The position numbers and the translations under genes are program-made. Below are positions 19,034-28,800 of a stretch of 44,819 bases of DNA, one piece after another (within the stretch, counting starts at the first letter, position 1; each line of letters opens with the position of its first letter). The DNA is taken from the NCBI GenBank assembly GCA_022842305.1, contig JALHPY010000022.1, positions 1-44,819 on the forward strand, read 5' to 3'. The notes beneath the pieces were generated by a model. The model was not told the DNA's origin and searched no databases. It saw only the letters and a list, made by a program, of their open reading frames with translations. This DNA comes from Rubrivivax sp. Lineage in GTDB: Bacteria > Pseudomonadota > Gammaproteobacteria > Burkholderiales > Burkholderiaceae_C.

Positions 19034-20591
19034 AGCGGACGATGTCGTAGGAGTAGTCGGTCTTCGCCGTGTCCTTGGTGTTGGCATCCAAGGTCTCGAA
19101 GAACTCGTCCAGCAGCATCGTGTGCAGCCACAGCGCGCCCTTGTAGCCCCAGGTCGCGAAGCGGTGGTAGTTGTGGCGGTCGAAGATCGGGAACGACAGA
19201 CGCACCAGCGGCACGTTGCAGTCACGCTCGAGGTACTTGCCGTAGGTACTGCCGATCAGGAAGTCCACCGGCTCGGTGTGCAGCAGCGAACGCAGGTGCC
19301 ACAGGTCGCGCTTGGGATGGGCCTTGCCCACCAGGCCGTAAGGCGAGGACGCCAGCAACGCGGTCACGCGCTCGGCCCATTCCGTGCCACCGTTGGTGGA
19401 CAGCAGGTGCACCGGCTCGGCACCCAGCTCCAGCAGGAACTCGGTGTAGCCCAGCACCTGGTCGGGGTCGCCGTACACGGCGTAGCGCTTGCCGTGCAGG
19501 TGCGCCTGGCTGTCGGCCATGGCGTCGACCAGCTGGCCGCGCTCGCGCTCCAGCACCGCCGGAACCGGCTTGCCGGTGAGGCGCGCCACGGCCATGATGA
19601 AGCGGTCGGTGCCGGCCACGCCCACGGGCATGTTCAGCGCCACGACTTCCTGGCCCTTGGTGGCGATGTACTTGGCCGTCTTCTCGGTGCAGAACTCCTG
19701 GAACACGATGGTTGCCTTGGCGTTGAGCGCCGCGGCCACCGTCTCCTTGGTGGTGCCACCTTCGTACATGCGGAACTCGCCATCGGTGGGGGTGTTCCAC
19801 ACGTCGGACGGGTCGCAGACGATGTTTACCTTGGCGTCGAACAGCTTGAAGATGCGCTTGATCTCCTCCATGTTGCCGCAGACGAAACCGTCGAAGCCGG
19901 CGATGAAGTTGATGCTGTCGTCGGGCACACGCTCCAGCGGGGCCACCGAGCCAGCCTTGCCGTCCCAGAAGTATTGCAGCACGCCCAGCAGCGCGTTGTC
20001 GTAGCCGGTGATGTGGCTGCCGACGAAGGCCGGGGTGTGCGCGAACGGCACGTCGAAATCGGCCGGAACGCTGCCCTTTTCCTTGGCCGTCTTGATGAAG
20101 GCGTTGAGGTCGTCACCGATCACTTCGGCCATGCAGGTGGTGCTGACGGCGATCATGTCCGGCTTGTACAGGCTGTAGGCGTTGGAGAGGCCGTCGACCA
20201 TGTTGTTCAGGCCGCCGAACACGGCCGCGTCTTCCGTCATCGAAGAGCTGACGCAGGAAGTCGGCTCCTTGAAATGGCGGCTGAAGTGGCTGCGGTAGTA
20301 GGCCACGCAGCCCTGGCTGCCGTGGACGAAGCTCAGCGTCTTGTTGAAGCCGTTGGCGGCGAATACCGCGCCCAGAGGCTGGCAGGCCTTGGCCGGGTTG
20401 ACGGTGAGCGCTTCGCGCGAGAAGTTCTTCTCGCGGTAGTCGAAGGTCTTGGTCCAGTCGACGATCTCGGCGACCTTGGCATCGGTGTGGTTGAACTCGA
20501 AGTTCGCCTTCTTGTCGGCGAGCATCTTGGCGTATTCCGGCTCGCGGAACAGCATCTCGTGGTCTATGACCTTTTCGGCAACTTGGGGCAT
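19032..20591 (-). CDS. nifK: Nitrogenase MoFe protein beta chain
   Basis: The 519 residues are a full-length NifK. The P-cluster ligands are present as Cys70 ([11 protein letters not shown]), Cys95 ([11 protein letters not shown]) and Cys153 ([12 protein letters not shown]), the same numbering as in Azotobacter. With NifD it forms the alpha2-beta2 MoFe protein that reduces N2. It lies 41 bases after nifD. No unusual change was seen in the conserved regions. Confidence 0.98.
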   Translation of the reverse strand: MPQVAEKVIDHEMLFREPEYAKMLADKKANFEFNHTDAKVAEIVDWTKTFDYREKNFSREALTVNPAKACQPLGAVFAANGFNKTLSFVHGSQGCVAYYRSHFSRHFKEPTSCVSSSMTEDAAVFGGLNNMVDGLSNAYSLYKPDMIAVSTTCMAEVIGDDLNAFIKTAKEKGSVPADFDVPFAHTPAFVGSHITGYDNALLGVLQYFWDGKAGSVAPLERVPDDSINFIAGFDGFVCGNMEEIKRIFKLFDAKVNIVCDPSDVWNTPTDGEFRMYEGGTTKETVAAALNAKATIVFQEFCTEKTAKYIATKGQEVVALNMPVGVAGTDRFIMAVARLTGKPVPAVLERERGQLVDAMADSQAHLHGKRYAVYGDPDQVLGYTEFLLELGAEPVHLLSTNGGTEWAERVTALLASSPYGLVGKAHPKRDLWHLRSLLHTEPVDFLIGSTYGKYLERDCNVPLVRLSFPIFDRHNYHRFATWGYKGALWLHTMLLDEFFETLDANTKDTAKTDYSYDIVR

Positions 20592-20632
20592 GTCGGGCTC
20601 CTGATGGGTGTGATGGGTTTGGGCGGCTGCCT

Positions 20633-22096
20633 TCAGGCGGCCTTCTTCCAGGGCGCCGTGGTCATGCCCCAGACGGGCGAGCTGATCGCCATGTCCATGT
20701 CGCGGGCAAAGATCGCGAAGCCGTCGTAGCCGTGGTACGGGCCGCTGTAGTCCCAGCTGTGCATCTGGCGGAAGGGCACGCCCATCTTCTGGAAGATGTA
20801 CTTTTCCTTGACGCCCGAGCCCACCAGGTCGGGTTGGATCTTCTCGACGAACTTCTCGAATTCGTGGCCGGTCACGTCGTCATAGATCAGCGTGCCGTCC
20901 TTGACGTAATGCGTGGTGCGCTGGTAGTCGTCGCCGTGGGCGAATTCGTAGCCCGTGCCCACCACTTCCATGCCCAGGTCTTCGTAGGCGCCGATCACGT
21001 GGCGGGGGCGCAGGCCACCCACGAACAGCATCACGGTCTTGCCCTGCAGGCGCGGCTTGTACTTGGCGACAACCTTGTCCACCAGCGGCTGGTACTTGGC
21101 GATCACCGCCTCGGCCTTGGCCTTGATGGTGTCGTCGAACTGGGCCGCGATCTCGCGCAGGCTGGCGGCGATCTTGGTCGGACCGAAGAAGTTGTATTCG
21201 AGCCAGGGAATGCCGTACTTCTCTTCCATGTGCCGGCTGATGTAGTTCATCGAGCGATAGCAATGGATGAGGTTGAGCTTGGCCCTGGGCGTGTTTTCCA
21301 GTTCGGCCAGCGTGCCGTCGCCCGACCACTGCGCAATCACGCGCAGGCCGATCTCTTCCAGCAGGATGCGGCTGGACCAGGCGTCGCCGCCGATGTTGTA
21401 GTCGCCGATGATGGTCACGTCGTAAGGCGTGCTCTCGAACTCGGGGCGCTTGCTGCCGTCGAGCTTGTCGAACACCCAGTCGCGGATGGCGTCGTTGGCC
21501 AGGTGGTGGCCCAGGCTCTGGCTCACGCCGCGGAAACCTTCGCAGCGCACGGGCACGATGGTGTGGCCGCCGTACTGCGCGCTCTTCTTCTTGCTGACGG
21601 CTTCGATGTCGTCACCGATCAGGCCGATCGGGCACTCGCTCTGGATGCTGATGCCCTTGTTCAGCGGGAACAGTTCCTGGATCTCGTCGATGATCTTGTC
21701 GAGCTTCTTGTCGCCGCCGAAGACGATGTCCTTCTCCTGGAAGTCGCTTGTGAACTGCATGGTTACGAAGCTGTCGACACCGGTGGTGCCGATGTAGTAG
21801 TTGCGGCGATTGCCCCAGCTGTACTGGCCGCAGCCCACCGGGCCATGGCTGATGTGCACCATGTCCTTGATCGGGCCCCAGACCACGCCCTTGCTGCCCG
21901 CATAGGCGCAGCCGCGGATGGTCATCACGCCGGGCAGGCTCTTGATGTTGCTCTTGACTCCGCAATCCGGCTTGCCTTCCTCGTATTGATTGAGGTGCTT
22001 GGCGCGGCGCTTGGCCATCTTGTCCGGATAGGCCTTCAAGACCTCTTCGATCAAGGCCTTGTTGGTGGCCTTGCGCTCTTCAACCGTCATGCTCAT
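20633..22096 (-). CDS. nifD: Nitrogenase MoFe protein alpha chain
   Basis: The 487 residues include P-cluster ligands Cys63, Cys89 and Cys155, FeMo-cofactor ligands Cys279 ([12 protein letters not shown]) and His446 ([16 protein letters not shown]), and the catalytic-pocket His197 ([10 protein letters not shown]). It is therefore a Mo-type NifD, not AnfD or VnfD. It is separated from nifH by 124 bases containing a strong hairpin. Confidence 0.98.
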   Translation of the reverse strand: MSMTVEERKATNKALIEEVLKAYPDKMAKRRAKHLNQYEEGKPDCGVKSNIKSLPGVMTIRGCAYAGSKGVVWGPIKDMVHISHGPVGCGQYSWGNRRNYYIGTTGVDSFVTMQFTSDFQEKDIVFGGDKKLDKIIDEIQELFPLNKGISIQSECPIGLIGDDIEAVSKKKSAQYGGHTIVPVRCEGFRGVSQSLGHHLANDAIRDWVFDKLDGSKRPEFESTPYDVTIIGDYNIGGDAWSSRILLEEIGLRVIAQWSGDGTLAELENTPRAKLNLIHCYRSMNYISRHMEEKYGIPWLEYNFFGPTKIAASLREIAAQFDDTIKAKAEAVIAKYQPLVDKVVAKYKPRLQGKTVMLFVGGLRPRHVIGAYEDLGMEVVGTGYEFAHGDDYQRTTHYVKDGTLIYDDVTGHEFEKFVEKIQPDLVGSGVKEKYIFQKMGVPFRQMHSWDYSGPYHGYDGFAIFARDMDMAISSPVWGMTTAPWKKAA

Positions 22097-22165
22097 GTGA
22101 TATCTCCGTCAGCGGGTAAATGGGTTTGACCGAGCGACCGCCGCGGAACCGGCTTGGCCGGGCCG

Positions 22166-22200
22166 CTGGCGACGCCCCCTTCAGAGGGGAGCGCCGCCAG
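22166..22200 (-). other. Strong stem-loop between nifH and nifD
   Basis: On the minus strand CTGGCGGCGCTCCCCT faces AGGGGGCGTCGCCAG across a CTGA loop, with one mismatch and one bulge. It lies just after the nifH stop and ahead of the nifD leader. Such structures can stabilise the upstream message and let NifH be made in excess over NifDK. No T run follows, so full termination is not expected. Confidence 0.55.
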
Positions 22201-22220
22201 GCGCTTCGGGGGTGGCCTGG

Positions 22221-23234
<1,014 letters not shown>

Positions 23235-23260
23235 TCATGGGGTTCGCGCACCCTCCTCTT

Positions 23261-23277
23261 TGCAATGGCCGTGCCAC
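23261..23277 (-). promoter_or_regulatory. Sigma-54 promoter of nifHDK
   Basis: The minus strand reads GTGGCACGGCCATTGCA, a full match to TGGCACG-N4-TTGCA, with GG at 23275-23274 and GC at 23263-23262. The transcript should start near 23250. Confidence 0.9.
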
Positions 23278-23293
23278 CCCCGGTCAAAAGTCA

Positions 23294-23306
23294 CAAGCGC
23301 TTGATT
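23294..23306 (-). promoter_or_regulatory. IHF-like site of the nifH promoter
   Basis: On the minus strand AATCAAGCGCTTG fits WATCAANNNNTTR at all positions. It lies between the -24 element and the NifA site, the classic place for IHF-induced looping at nif promoters. Confidence 0.7.
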
Positions 23307-23356
23307 TCCATAGGGAAAGTGACCATCAGGGGGTGGCGAGCGGGGGCTCGCGGGAA

Positions 23357-23372
23357 TGTTTGAAACGCGACA
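23357..23372. promoter_or_regulatory. NifA upstream activator site
   Basis: TGTTTGAAACGCGACA is a perfect TGT-N10-ACA element. It is 82 bases beyond the nifH -24 element and about 149 bases before the -24 element of the divergent gene at 23584. Because the motif is palindromic it could serve both promoters. Confidence 0.8.
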
Positions 23373-23518
23373 AACGCGAGTCCGAGCGGGGCGCTTGCGA
23401 CGCCCGGCCGGCCGCGAATCGCCAGCGCGCTGACACCACCGCTGGCGCTGCTGTACGCCCCGTACGTGCGCGCTGCGCCCGCGCGTGCGCAGGGTGTTTG
23501 CAGCCGTCGCGCCAGACG

Positions 23519-23536
23519 CTGGTACGAGGGTTGCTC
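23519..23536 (+). promoter_or_regulatory. Sigma-54 promoter of the unknown-draT-draG operon
   Basis: CTGGTACGAGGGTTGCTC has GG at 23521-23522 and GC at 23533-23534 with correct spacing and an intact TTGC. The predicted start near 23546 gives a leader of about 38 bases before the ATG at 23584. Confidence 0.75.
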
Positions 23537-23583
23537 TGTATTCGGCTGGTCCCTACACATACACCGACACCCGGAGCCCCCAC

Positions 23584-24192
23584 ATGACCACAGCTGTTGC
23601 CGCCAGCGGCCTTGCCGCCACCGCCTTTGCCCGCCTCGAGGCCGAAGGCCGCATGCTCAACCCCGTGCTCAAGGCGGCCACCAAGAAGCCGGGGCGCATC
23701 GGCTTCCGCGGCGAACTGGCGCTGCGCTTTGCCCCCAAGATGGCCGACGAAGCGCGCCCGCCCGAGCTGACCTGCGACCAGGTCATCGCCGTGGCGCAAG
23801 AAGGCAACGACAAGCTGCCCTTCTTCGCCGGCTACCTGCTGAACTTCGCGCACCTCAAGGAAGTGGCCGATGTGCTGGGCAGCACGCTCAGCGCGGGCGG
23901 CAAGTACTTCCTGTTCTGCAACAACATCGACCTGAGCAAGAAGTACCAGGTGGCGATGGGCGGCGCCGTGTTCTACGTGCTGCCCATCGACGAATCCACC
24001 GTCTACAACGAACTGCTCGAACTGCTGTACCTGGAGAAGACCGAGCTGAAGAAGCTCGACACCGCCGGCAAGACCGACCGCGTGGCAGACGCCGCGCTCA
24101 AGTTCAGCACCAGCTTCGAGACCATCACCTACGCCGAAGGCCTGGCGCTGATGGGCCCGGTGCGCAACCCCAACGAGAACCGGCCCGTCTGA
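23584..24192 (+). CDS. Unknown protein encoded between nifH and draT
   Basis: This 202-residue soluble protein contains LTCDQVIAVAQEGNDKLPFFAGYLLNFAHLKEV and YFLFCNNIDLSKKYQVAMGG. I do not recognise a characterised family. No signal peptide, membrane helix or Cys cluster is seen. The ATG follows CCGGAG. It has its own -24/-12 promoter, is divergent from nifH, and lies 15 bases upstream of draT, so it should be expressed with nitrogenase and may take part in switch-off. That role is inference from context. Confidence 0.85.
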   Translation: MTTAVAASGLAATAFARLEAEGRMLNPVLKAATKKPGRIGFRGELALRFAPKMADEARPPELTCDQVIAVAQEGNDKLPFFAGYLLNFAHLKEVADVLGSTLSAGGKYFLFCNNIDLSKKYQVAMGGAVFYVLPIDESTVYNELLELLYLEKTELKKLDTAGKTDRVADAALKFSTSFETITYAEGLALMGPVRNPNENRPV

Positions 24193-24207
24193 ACCCGGCG
24201 CGCGGCC

Positions 24208-25047
24208 ATGGACCATGAACGCGTCGACGACCCGGCGCGCTGGACCGCCACCAACCTGGTGGGCGTGCCGGCGTCGCTGCTGGGCAGTACCGCGTTCAAC
24301 GAACAGCCGTCGGCGCTGCAGGTGTCCGGCGTGCGCGATGCGCACCGCGGGCTGTTCGACCTGCTCGAGCGCAGCCAGGGCATGGCCGAGTCGCAGGCCG
24401 TGTTCGCGTCCTACATGAACACCGTGTTCGCCTTGTCGCGCACGCGCGAGCCCATCGCGTTGCCCAGCGACGAGCCCGCACCGCCGCACCGCTGGCGGCC
24501 CAGCTACCTGAAGCTGCTGCAGGGCTGGGGGCTGGACGCCAACGGCGGCGCCGGCGCCGTGCTCAAGGGCTGGGCGCAAAGCCGCTTCGGCCTGCTGCCG
24601 GTGTTCCACAAGGCGCCGCTGCAGCGCTTTCCGTCGCCCGCCTGGATCGCCTACCTCGAAGAGAAGGCCTCCAACCGCTGGGATGGCAACCACATCTTCC
24701 AGCAACTGGACCTGCTGTTCGAGTTCTGCCAATGGGCGCTGAAGCGCCACGCGCTGCTGGGCCCCGGTCCGCGCGTGCCGCTGTGGCGCGGCAGCAACCG
24801 CTGCGAAGAGCAGATCGTCGAAGGCTCGCTGCGCGCGCGCCACTGCACCATGCGGCTGAACAGCGTGGTGTCCTTCGCCACCACGCGCGAGCAGGCCGAA
24901 TGGTTCGGCGACTGGGTGCTGTGCGCCCAGGTGCCCTTGTCCAAGCTGCTGCTGGTGCCGGGCCTGCTGGACACCAATTCGCTGCGCGGCGAGGCCGAGG
25001 TGCTGGCCATCGGCGGGCTCTACGACGTCGAGGCGAGCTATGCGTGA
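24208..25047 (+). CDS. draT: NAD+-dinitrogen-reductase ADP-ribosyltransferase DraT
   Basis: The 279 residues match DraT in length and conserved segments (WTATNLVGVPASLLGSTAFN, KLLQGWGLDANGGAGAVLKG, and VPLWRGSNRCEEQ). DraT transfers ADP-ribose from NAD+ to an Arg of NifH and switches nitrogenase off after ammonium or energy stress. The target Arg is present in this NifH (Arg102). Its end overlaps draG by eight bases. Confidence 0.93.
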   Translation: MDHERVDDPARWTATNLVGVPASLLGSTAFNEQPSALQVSGVRDAHRGLFDLLERSQGMAESQAVFASYMNTVFALSRTREPIALPSDEPAPPHRWRPSYLKLLQGWGLDANGGAGAVLKGWAQSRFGLLPVFHKAPLQRFPSPAWIAYLEEKASNRWDGNHIFQQLDLLFEFCQWALKRHALLGPGPRVPLWRGSNRCEEQIVEGSLRARHCTMRLNSVVSFATTREQAEWFGDWVLCAQVPLSKLLLVPGLLDTNSLRGEAEVLAIGGLYDVEASYA

Positions 25048-26011
25048 TGCTTCCCAGGCGGTGCTCGACCGCGTGTCTTCTTCGAACGCGGTCTACGAGA
25101 GGGCGCTGGGCGCCTACCTGGGCCTGGCCCTGGGCGACGCGCTGGGGGCCACGGTCGAGTTCATGACGCCGCGTGAGATAGCTCTGCGCTTCGAGAAGCA
25201 GGGCGGCGTGCACCGCCACATCATCGGCGGCGGCTGGCTCAAGCTGGTGCGTGGCCAGGTCACCGACGACACCACCATGAGCCTGGCGCTGGGCGCGGCA
25301 CTGCTGCAAGGCCAGCGCGAGGGCCGGCCCTTCGACACCCGGCTCATCGCCGACGCCTATGTGGCCTGGTGGCGTGGCAAGCCGGTGGACTGCGGCAACA
25401 CCTGCCGCCGCGGCATACAGCGTTACCTGCGTGACGGCTCGCTGGCCGGCCCGCAGCAAGACAGCGACGGCGGCAACGGCGCGCTGATGCGCAACCTGCC
25501 GGTGGCGCTGGCCACGCTGGGCAATGACGCGCTGTTCGAGCGCGTCTCGCTGGCCCAGGCGCATGTCACGCACCACCACGCGCTGTCCGACGCCGCGGTG
25601 CTGGGCATAGGCTACTTGCTGCGCGCGCTGCTGGCCGGCGAAGACCGGCTGGCCGAGCAGGCGCAAGCCCTGGCTGCAGCGCACCGGGCCTTTCGCTTCC
25701 AGCCCTACCCGGGCCGCGCCAGTGGCTACGTGGTGGACACGGTGCAAACCGTTCTTCACTGCGTGACCACGCACGACGATTTCGAAGCCGCCGTCATCGC
25801 CGCCGTCAACCGCGGCGACGACGCCGACACCACCGGCGCGCTGGTGGGCATGCTGGCCGGCGCGCGCTGCGGCGCCAGCCGCCTGCCGCGCCACTGGCTG
25901 AACCGCCTGCAGCGCGGCGTGCTGCTCGACATCACCGAACAGGCCAGCGCGCTGCTGGCCTTGTCGATGTCACCGCGGGCCGCCCCGGCGGCAGACCCCC
26001 ATCCCTTCTGA
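25040..26011 (+). CDS. draG: ADP-ribosyl-dinitrogen-reductase hydrolase DraG
   Basis: The 323-residue protein belongs to the ARH/DraG family of Mn2+ hydrolases. The metal-binding motifs are TDDTTMSLALG at about 75 and GDDADTTGALVG at about 259-270. It removes ADP-ribose from NifH and restores activity. An eight-base overlap with draT implies coupled translation, so writer and eraser are made together. Confidence 0.95.
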   Translation: MRDASQAVLDRVSSSNAVYERALGAYLGLALGDALGATVEFMTPREIALRFEKQGGVHRHIIGGGWLKLVRGQVTDDTTMSLALGAALLQGQREGRPFDTRLIADAYVAWWRGKPVDCGNTCRRGIQRYLRDGSLAGPQQDSDGGNGALMRNLPVALATLGNDALFERVSLAQAHVTHHHALSDAAVLGIGYLLRALLAGEDRLAEQAQALAAAHRAFRFQPYPGRASGYVVDTVQTVLHCVTTHDDFEAAVIAAVNRGDDADTTGALVGMLAGARCGASRLPRHWLNRLQRGVLLDITEQASALLALSMSPRAAPAADPHPF

Positions 26012-26022
26012 AAGGAATCACC

Positions 26023-26256
26023 ATGCCGATGTACGACTTCCGCTGCAGCGGCTGCGGCCAGACCTTCGAGCTGCTGGTGCGCGGCAGCACCGCGCCAGAG
26101 TGTCCGCACTGCCACAGCAGCGAGTTGCAGCGCCAGGTATCGCTGACGGCGGCCCCCGGCACCAGCCAGGCCATCATCGCCGCCGGCCGCCGCGCAGCGG
26201 CGCGCGAGGGGCACTTGAGCAACTACAGCAAGGCCGAGCGCGGCCGCATCAAGTAG
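26023..26256 (+). CDS. FmdB-type zinc-ribbon protein
   Basis: The 77 residues start MPMYDFRCSGCGQTFELLV and continue with ECPHCHS, giving two CxxC knuckles of the FmdB zinc-ribbon family. The C-terminus is basic. It is preceded by AAAGGA and lies 11 bases after draG, so it is probably the last gene of that operon. Function is unknown; family members are often called regulators without firm proof. It converges with the SIR2-like gene nine bases away. Confidence 0.8.
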   Translation: MPMYDFRCSGCGQTFELLVRGSTAPECPHCHSSELQRQVSLTAAPGTSQAIIAAGRRAAAREGHLSNYSKAERGRIK

Positions 26257-26265
26257 GGCTTGCGA

Positions 26266-27120
26266 TCAGGCCAGCGCGGGCGCGGGCGCGGGCGCGCCGC
26301 ACAGCATGGCGGCTACCTGTTCCAGCGGCAGCGCGATGCGCGTGATGCCTTGTTCGTCCAGGAAGCGCGCTTCCATGCGCGTGGGCTCGTCGGCCAGCAC
26401 GGCATAGTGCGGCCCGGCCGAACGCTTGAGGATCTGGCGCGCAAAGGCGCGCGGCAGCTGGTCGTTGAAGCGGCAACCCAGGAAGACGAAGCCCAGCGCG
26501 GCGCGGCGCGACTGCACCAGCGCCGGAATGGGCGTCTGGATGTCGATCTCGGTCAGCACCTCGACGAAATCGCTGTCCGACACCAGGTAGTTGCCGGTGG
26601 GCGCGTGGCCACCCCAGGGCTTGTACAGCAACGTCGTCGGCGTGGCCGCGTCGGGCAGGGCCTGGCCTTGCGCGTCGTACCAGCCGATCCAGGTGCCGAA
26701 GTGTTCGCTCTGCGCCAGGCCCTGGGCCTCGGCCCAGTTAGCGCGCCGCGCCGCCAGCGCGCTGCGCAGCGTGTCGTCGTACCAGCAATCCACGATCAGC
26801 GGCGCCGGCAGGCCGGCCAGCCAGTGGTGCAGCGCCGAGGGCGTGGCCTGCAGCGCGAAGATCTCGTTCATGGCCTTGACCAGGGTCTTGCGGTGCTTGA
26901 AGTTCTCGATGAACTGCGCCGCCGCGGTGAGCCGGTTGCGGATCTTGCCGGGTACCGACACCTTGGACGTCAGCAGCCCGGCCAGGGCCACCGGCTCGGC
27001 CGGCGGCGCGCTGCCGCTGCACAAGGCCAGCAGGCCCGGCCCCAGGTAGGGCGCCAGCGCCCCGGCTTCCAGACCGTGGGTGACGGCGGTGGGCAGGTGG
27101 TCGACGGTCTTGTGGCTCAT
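26266..27120 (-). CDS. SIR2-like domain protein at the end of the nifB operon
   Basis: From the ATG at 27120 the protein has 284 residues. Its segments line up with a SIR2-like fold: LAPYLGPGL (nucleotide-loop position), PLIVDCWYDDTL (where sirtuin-like proteins have TTNYD), LLYKPWGG (KLHG position) and FVFLGCRFND. The Asn of TTNYD is replaced and the Gly loop is altered, so NAD+ hydrolysis is uncertain. The C-terminus is an Ala-Pro tract. It is the last gene of the nifB-nifS-nifT unit. Confidence 0.6.
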   Translation of the reverse strand: MSHKTVDHLPTAVTHGLEAGALAPYLGPGLLALCSGSAPPAEPVALAGLLTSKVSVPGKIRNRLTAAAQFIENFKHRKTLVKAMNEIFALQATPSALHHWLAGLPAPLIVDCWYDDTLRSALAARRANWAEAQGLAQSEHFGTWIGWYDAQGQALPDAATPTTLLYKPWGGHAPTGNYLVSDSDFVEVLTEIDIQTPIPALVQSRRAALGFVFLGCRFNDQLPRAFARQILKRSAGPHYAVLADEPTRMEARFLDEQGITRIALPLEQVAAMLCGAPAPAPALA

Positions 27121-27137
27121 GGAGATGTCCGGTGACT

Positions 27138-27395
27138 TCAGCAAAGGGCAGCGATGAAGAGCCCGGCGGCGCGCGCCGGGTCGGTGGTCACGGTCCAGCA
27201 ATGGCCGTCGCTGGCACCCAGGAAGAGCTGGTACTGCGGGCCTTGCGCCACCGGCTTCTCGTCGTGCATGTCCAGCGCGTCCACCACCACCACGCGCAGC
27301 GGCGCGCAGTGCTGGCGCAGCGCGGCCGCAGCAGCGCGCACGCCGGGGGTTTGTTCGGCCAGGGCCAGCAGGGCAGGCAGTGAAGCGGCGTCCAT
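27138..27395 (-). CDS. Small unknown nif-cluster protein
   Basis: The 85 residues begin MDAASLPALLALAEQTPGVRAAAAALR and end CWTVTTDPARAAGLFIAALC. I do not assign a function. The sequence suggests an N-terminal helix pair and a short beta sheet. It is two bases downstream of nifT and 17 bases upstream of the SIR2-like gene, so it is within the operon. Confidence 0.7.
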   Translation of the reverse strand: MDAASLPALLALAEQTPGVRAAAAALRQHCAPLRVVVVDALDMHDEKPVAQGPQYQLFLGASDGHCWTVTTDPARAAGLFIAALC

Positions 27396-27397
27396 GC

Positions 27398-27610
27398 TCA
27401 ATCGCCCGACAGGCGGCGCGCTTCGACGGTGATGGGCAGGTGCGTGTCGGCCGCCATGGCCGGCAGTTCCAGCACCCAGCCGTTGGTCAGCGTGACGGTG
27501 CCACCCCACAGCGCTTCGTTCTGCTGCTCGACGACGAACTCTTCCAGGTCCTTCTTGGGAACGTAGACCGAGAGCTTGCCGGCGGAGGTCTTGCGGATCA
27601 TGACTTTCAT
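27398..27610 (-). CDS. nifT: NifT/FixU family protein
   Basis: The 70-residue protein (MKVMIRKTSAGKLSVYVPKKDLEE ... GWVLELP) is a typical NifT. It is compact and beta-rich, with no known biochemical activity and usually dispensable for fixation. It overlaps the end of nifS by four bases (ATGA), which implies coupled translation. Confidence 0.9.
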   Translation of the reverse strand: MKVMIRKTSAGKLSVYVPKKDLEEFVVEQQNEALWGGTVTLTNGWVLELPAMAADTHLPITVEARRLSGD

Positions 27611-28800
27611 GGGGTGCTTTCGGCGAGGGGTTGTTCTTGGGCCAGGGCCGGCCGCACCTGCAGCAAGGGGCCCAGGGCCTGGGCGGCGGCGCGCAGCGTG
27701 TGCGCGATGTCCAGCGGCGTGGTGTGCAGGCCCAGCGACAGGCGCACGCCCATCCTGGCGCGCTGCGGGCTTTCGCCCATGGCCAGCAGCACGTGCGAGG
27801 GCTGGGTGCCGCCGGCGCTGCAGGCGGCACCGGACGAGGCCAGCACGCCGGCACGCTCCAGCCGGTCCAGCACCTGTTCGGCCGGCAGTTCACCGAAGCG
27901 CAGGCAACTGGTGTTGGCCAGGCGCTCGGCACCGGCGCCGTAGACATGCACCTGCGGCAGTGCCTGCATCAGGCCGCGCTCGAGCCGGTCGCGCAGTGAC
28001 CAGAGGACCACGATCTGCTGCGCCAGCGTGCGCCCGGCCTGCTCGCAGGCGGCGGCAAAGCCGACGATGCCCGGCAGGTTCTCGGTGCCACCGCGGCGCT
28101 GGCGTTCCTGCCGGCCCGACAGCAGCGGCGGCAGCACCAGGCCCTTGCGCAGCAGCAGCGCGCCCACGCCCTTGGGCCCGCCCAGCTTGTGCGCCGAGAC
28201 CGACATCATCTGCACGCCGCTGTCGGCAAAGCTCAGCGGCGCCTTGCCGGCCAGTTGCGTGGCGTCCACGTGCATCCAGGCTCCGCAGGCCTGCGCCAGC
28301 ACAGCCACCTCGGCGACAGGCTGCACCACGCCGGTCTCGTTGTTGGCGCCCATCACGCTGACCAGGGCCACGTCGGGGCCCATCAGCGCACGCGCCGCGT
28401 GCAGGTCCAGGCGGCCATGGCGGTCCACCGGGATCAGCGCAAGCTCGGCCGTGCCTTCATCGTGCAGGCGGCGCGCCAGGGCCAGCAGGCCGGGGTGCTC
28501 CACCGCCGACATCAGCAGGCGCCGCCGCTCGGGCCGCGCGGCCAGTGCGCCCAGCACGGCCATGTGGTTGGCCTCGGTCGCACCGCTGGTGAACACCACT
28601 TCGGCCGGCTGGCAGCCCAGGAAGCGGGCCACGCGCAGCCGGGCATCGGCCAGCACACCGCGCGCCGCCTGGCCCGCGGCATGGGTGGACGAAGGGTTGG
28701 CCCAGACGTGCTGCAGCACGTCCAGCATCTCGGCCACGACCGCGGGCAGCGGCGGCGTGGTGGCGTTGTGGTCCAGGTAGACCGGCAGTTCGGCTGTCAT
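27607..28800 (-). CDS. nifS: Cysteine desulfurase NifS
   Basis: The 397-residue PLP enzyme has the cofactor Lys205 in SAHKLGGPKG, the active-site Cys327 in SSGAACSAG, and the N-terminal YLDHNATTP. It releases sulfur from cysteine for nitrogenase clusters. No nifU follows; the A-type carrier gene in the same operon may fill part of that role. Its start overlaps the stop of the upstream gene. Confidence 0.95.
   Translation of the reverse strand: MTAELPVYLDHNATTPPLPAVVAEMLDVLQHVWANPSSTHAAGQAARGVLADARLRVARFLGCQPAEVVFTSGATEANHMAVLGALAARPERRRLLMSAVEHPGLLALARRLHDEGTAELALIPVDRHGRLDLHAARALMGPDVALVSVMGANNETGVVQPVAEVAVLAQACGAWMHVDATQLAGKAPLSFADSGVQMMSVSAHKLGGPKGVGALLLRKGLVLPPLLSGRQERQRRGGTENLPGIVGFAAACEQAGRTLAQQIVVLWSLRDRLERGLMQALPQVHVYGAGAERLANTSCLRFGELPAEQVLDRLERAGVLASSGAACSAGGTQPSHVLLAMGESPQRARMGVRLSLGLHTTPLDIAHTLRAAAQALGPLLQVRPALAQEQPLAESTP

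Noticed and set aside
20633-22096. Possibility that the nitrogenase is a vanadium or iron-only type
   Set aside because: The alpha and beta chains match NifD/NifK in length and ligand positions, and no delta-subunit gene (vnfG/anfG) is present.
26273-26298. GGGCGC tandem repeats near the end of the SIR2-like gene as a regulatory repeat
   Set aside because: They encode the in-frame Ala-Pro tail of the protein and are explained by that.
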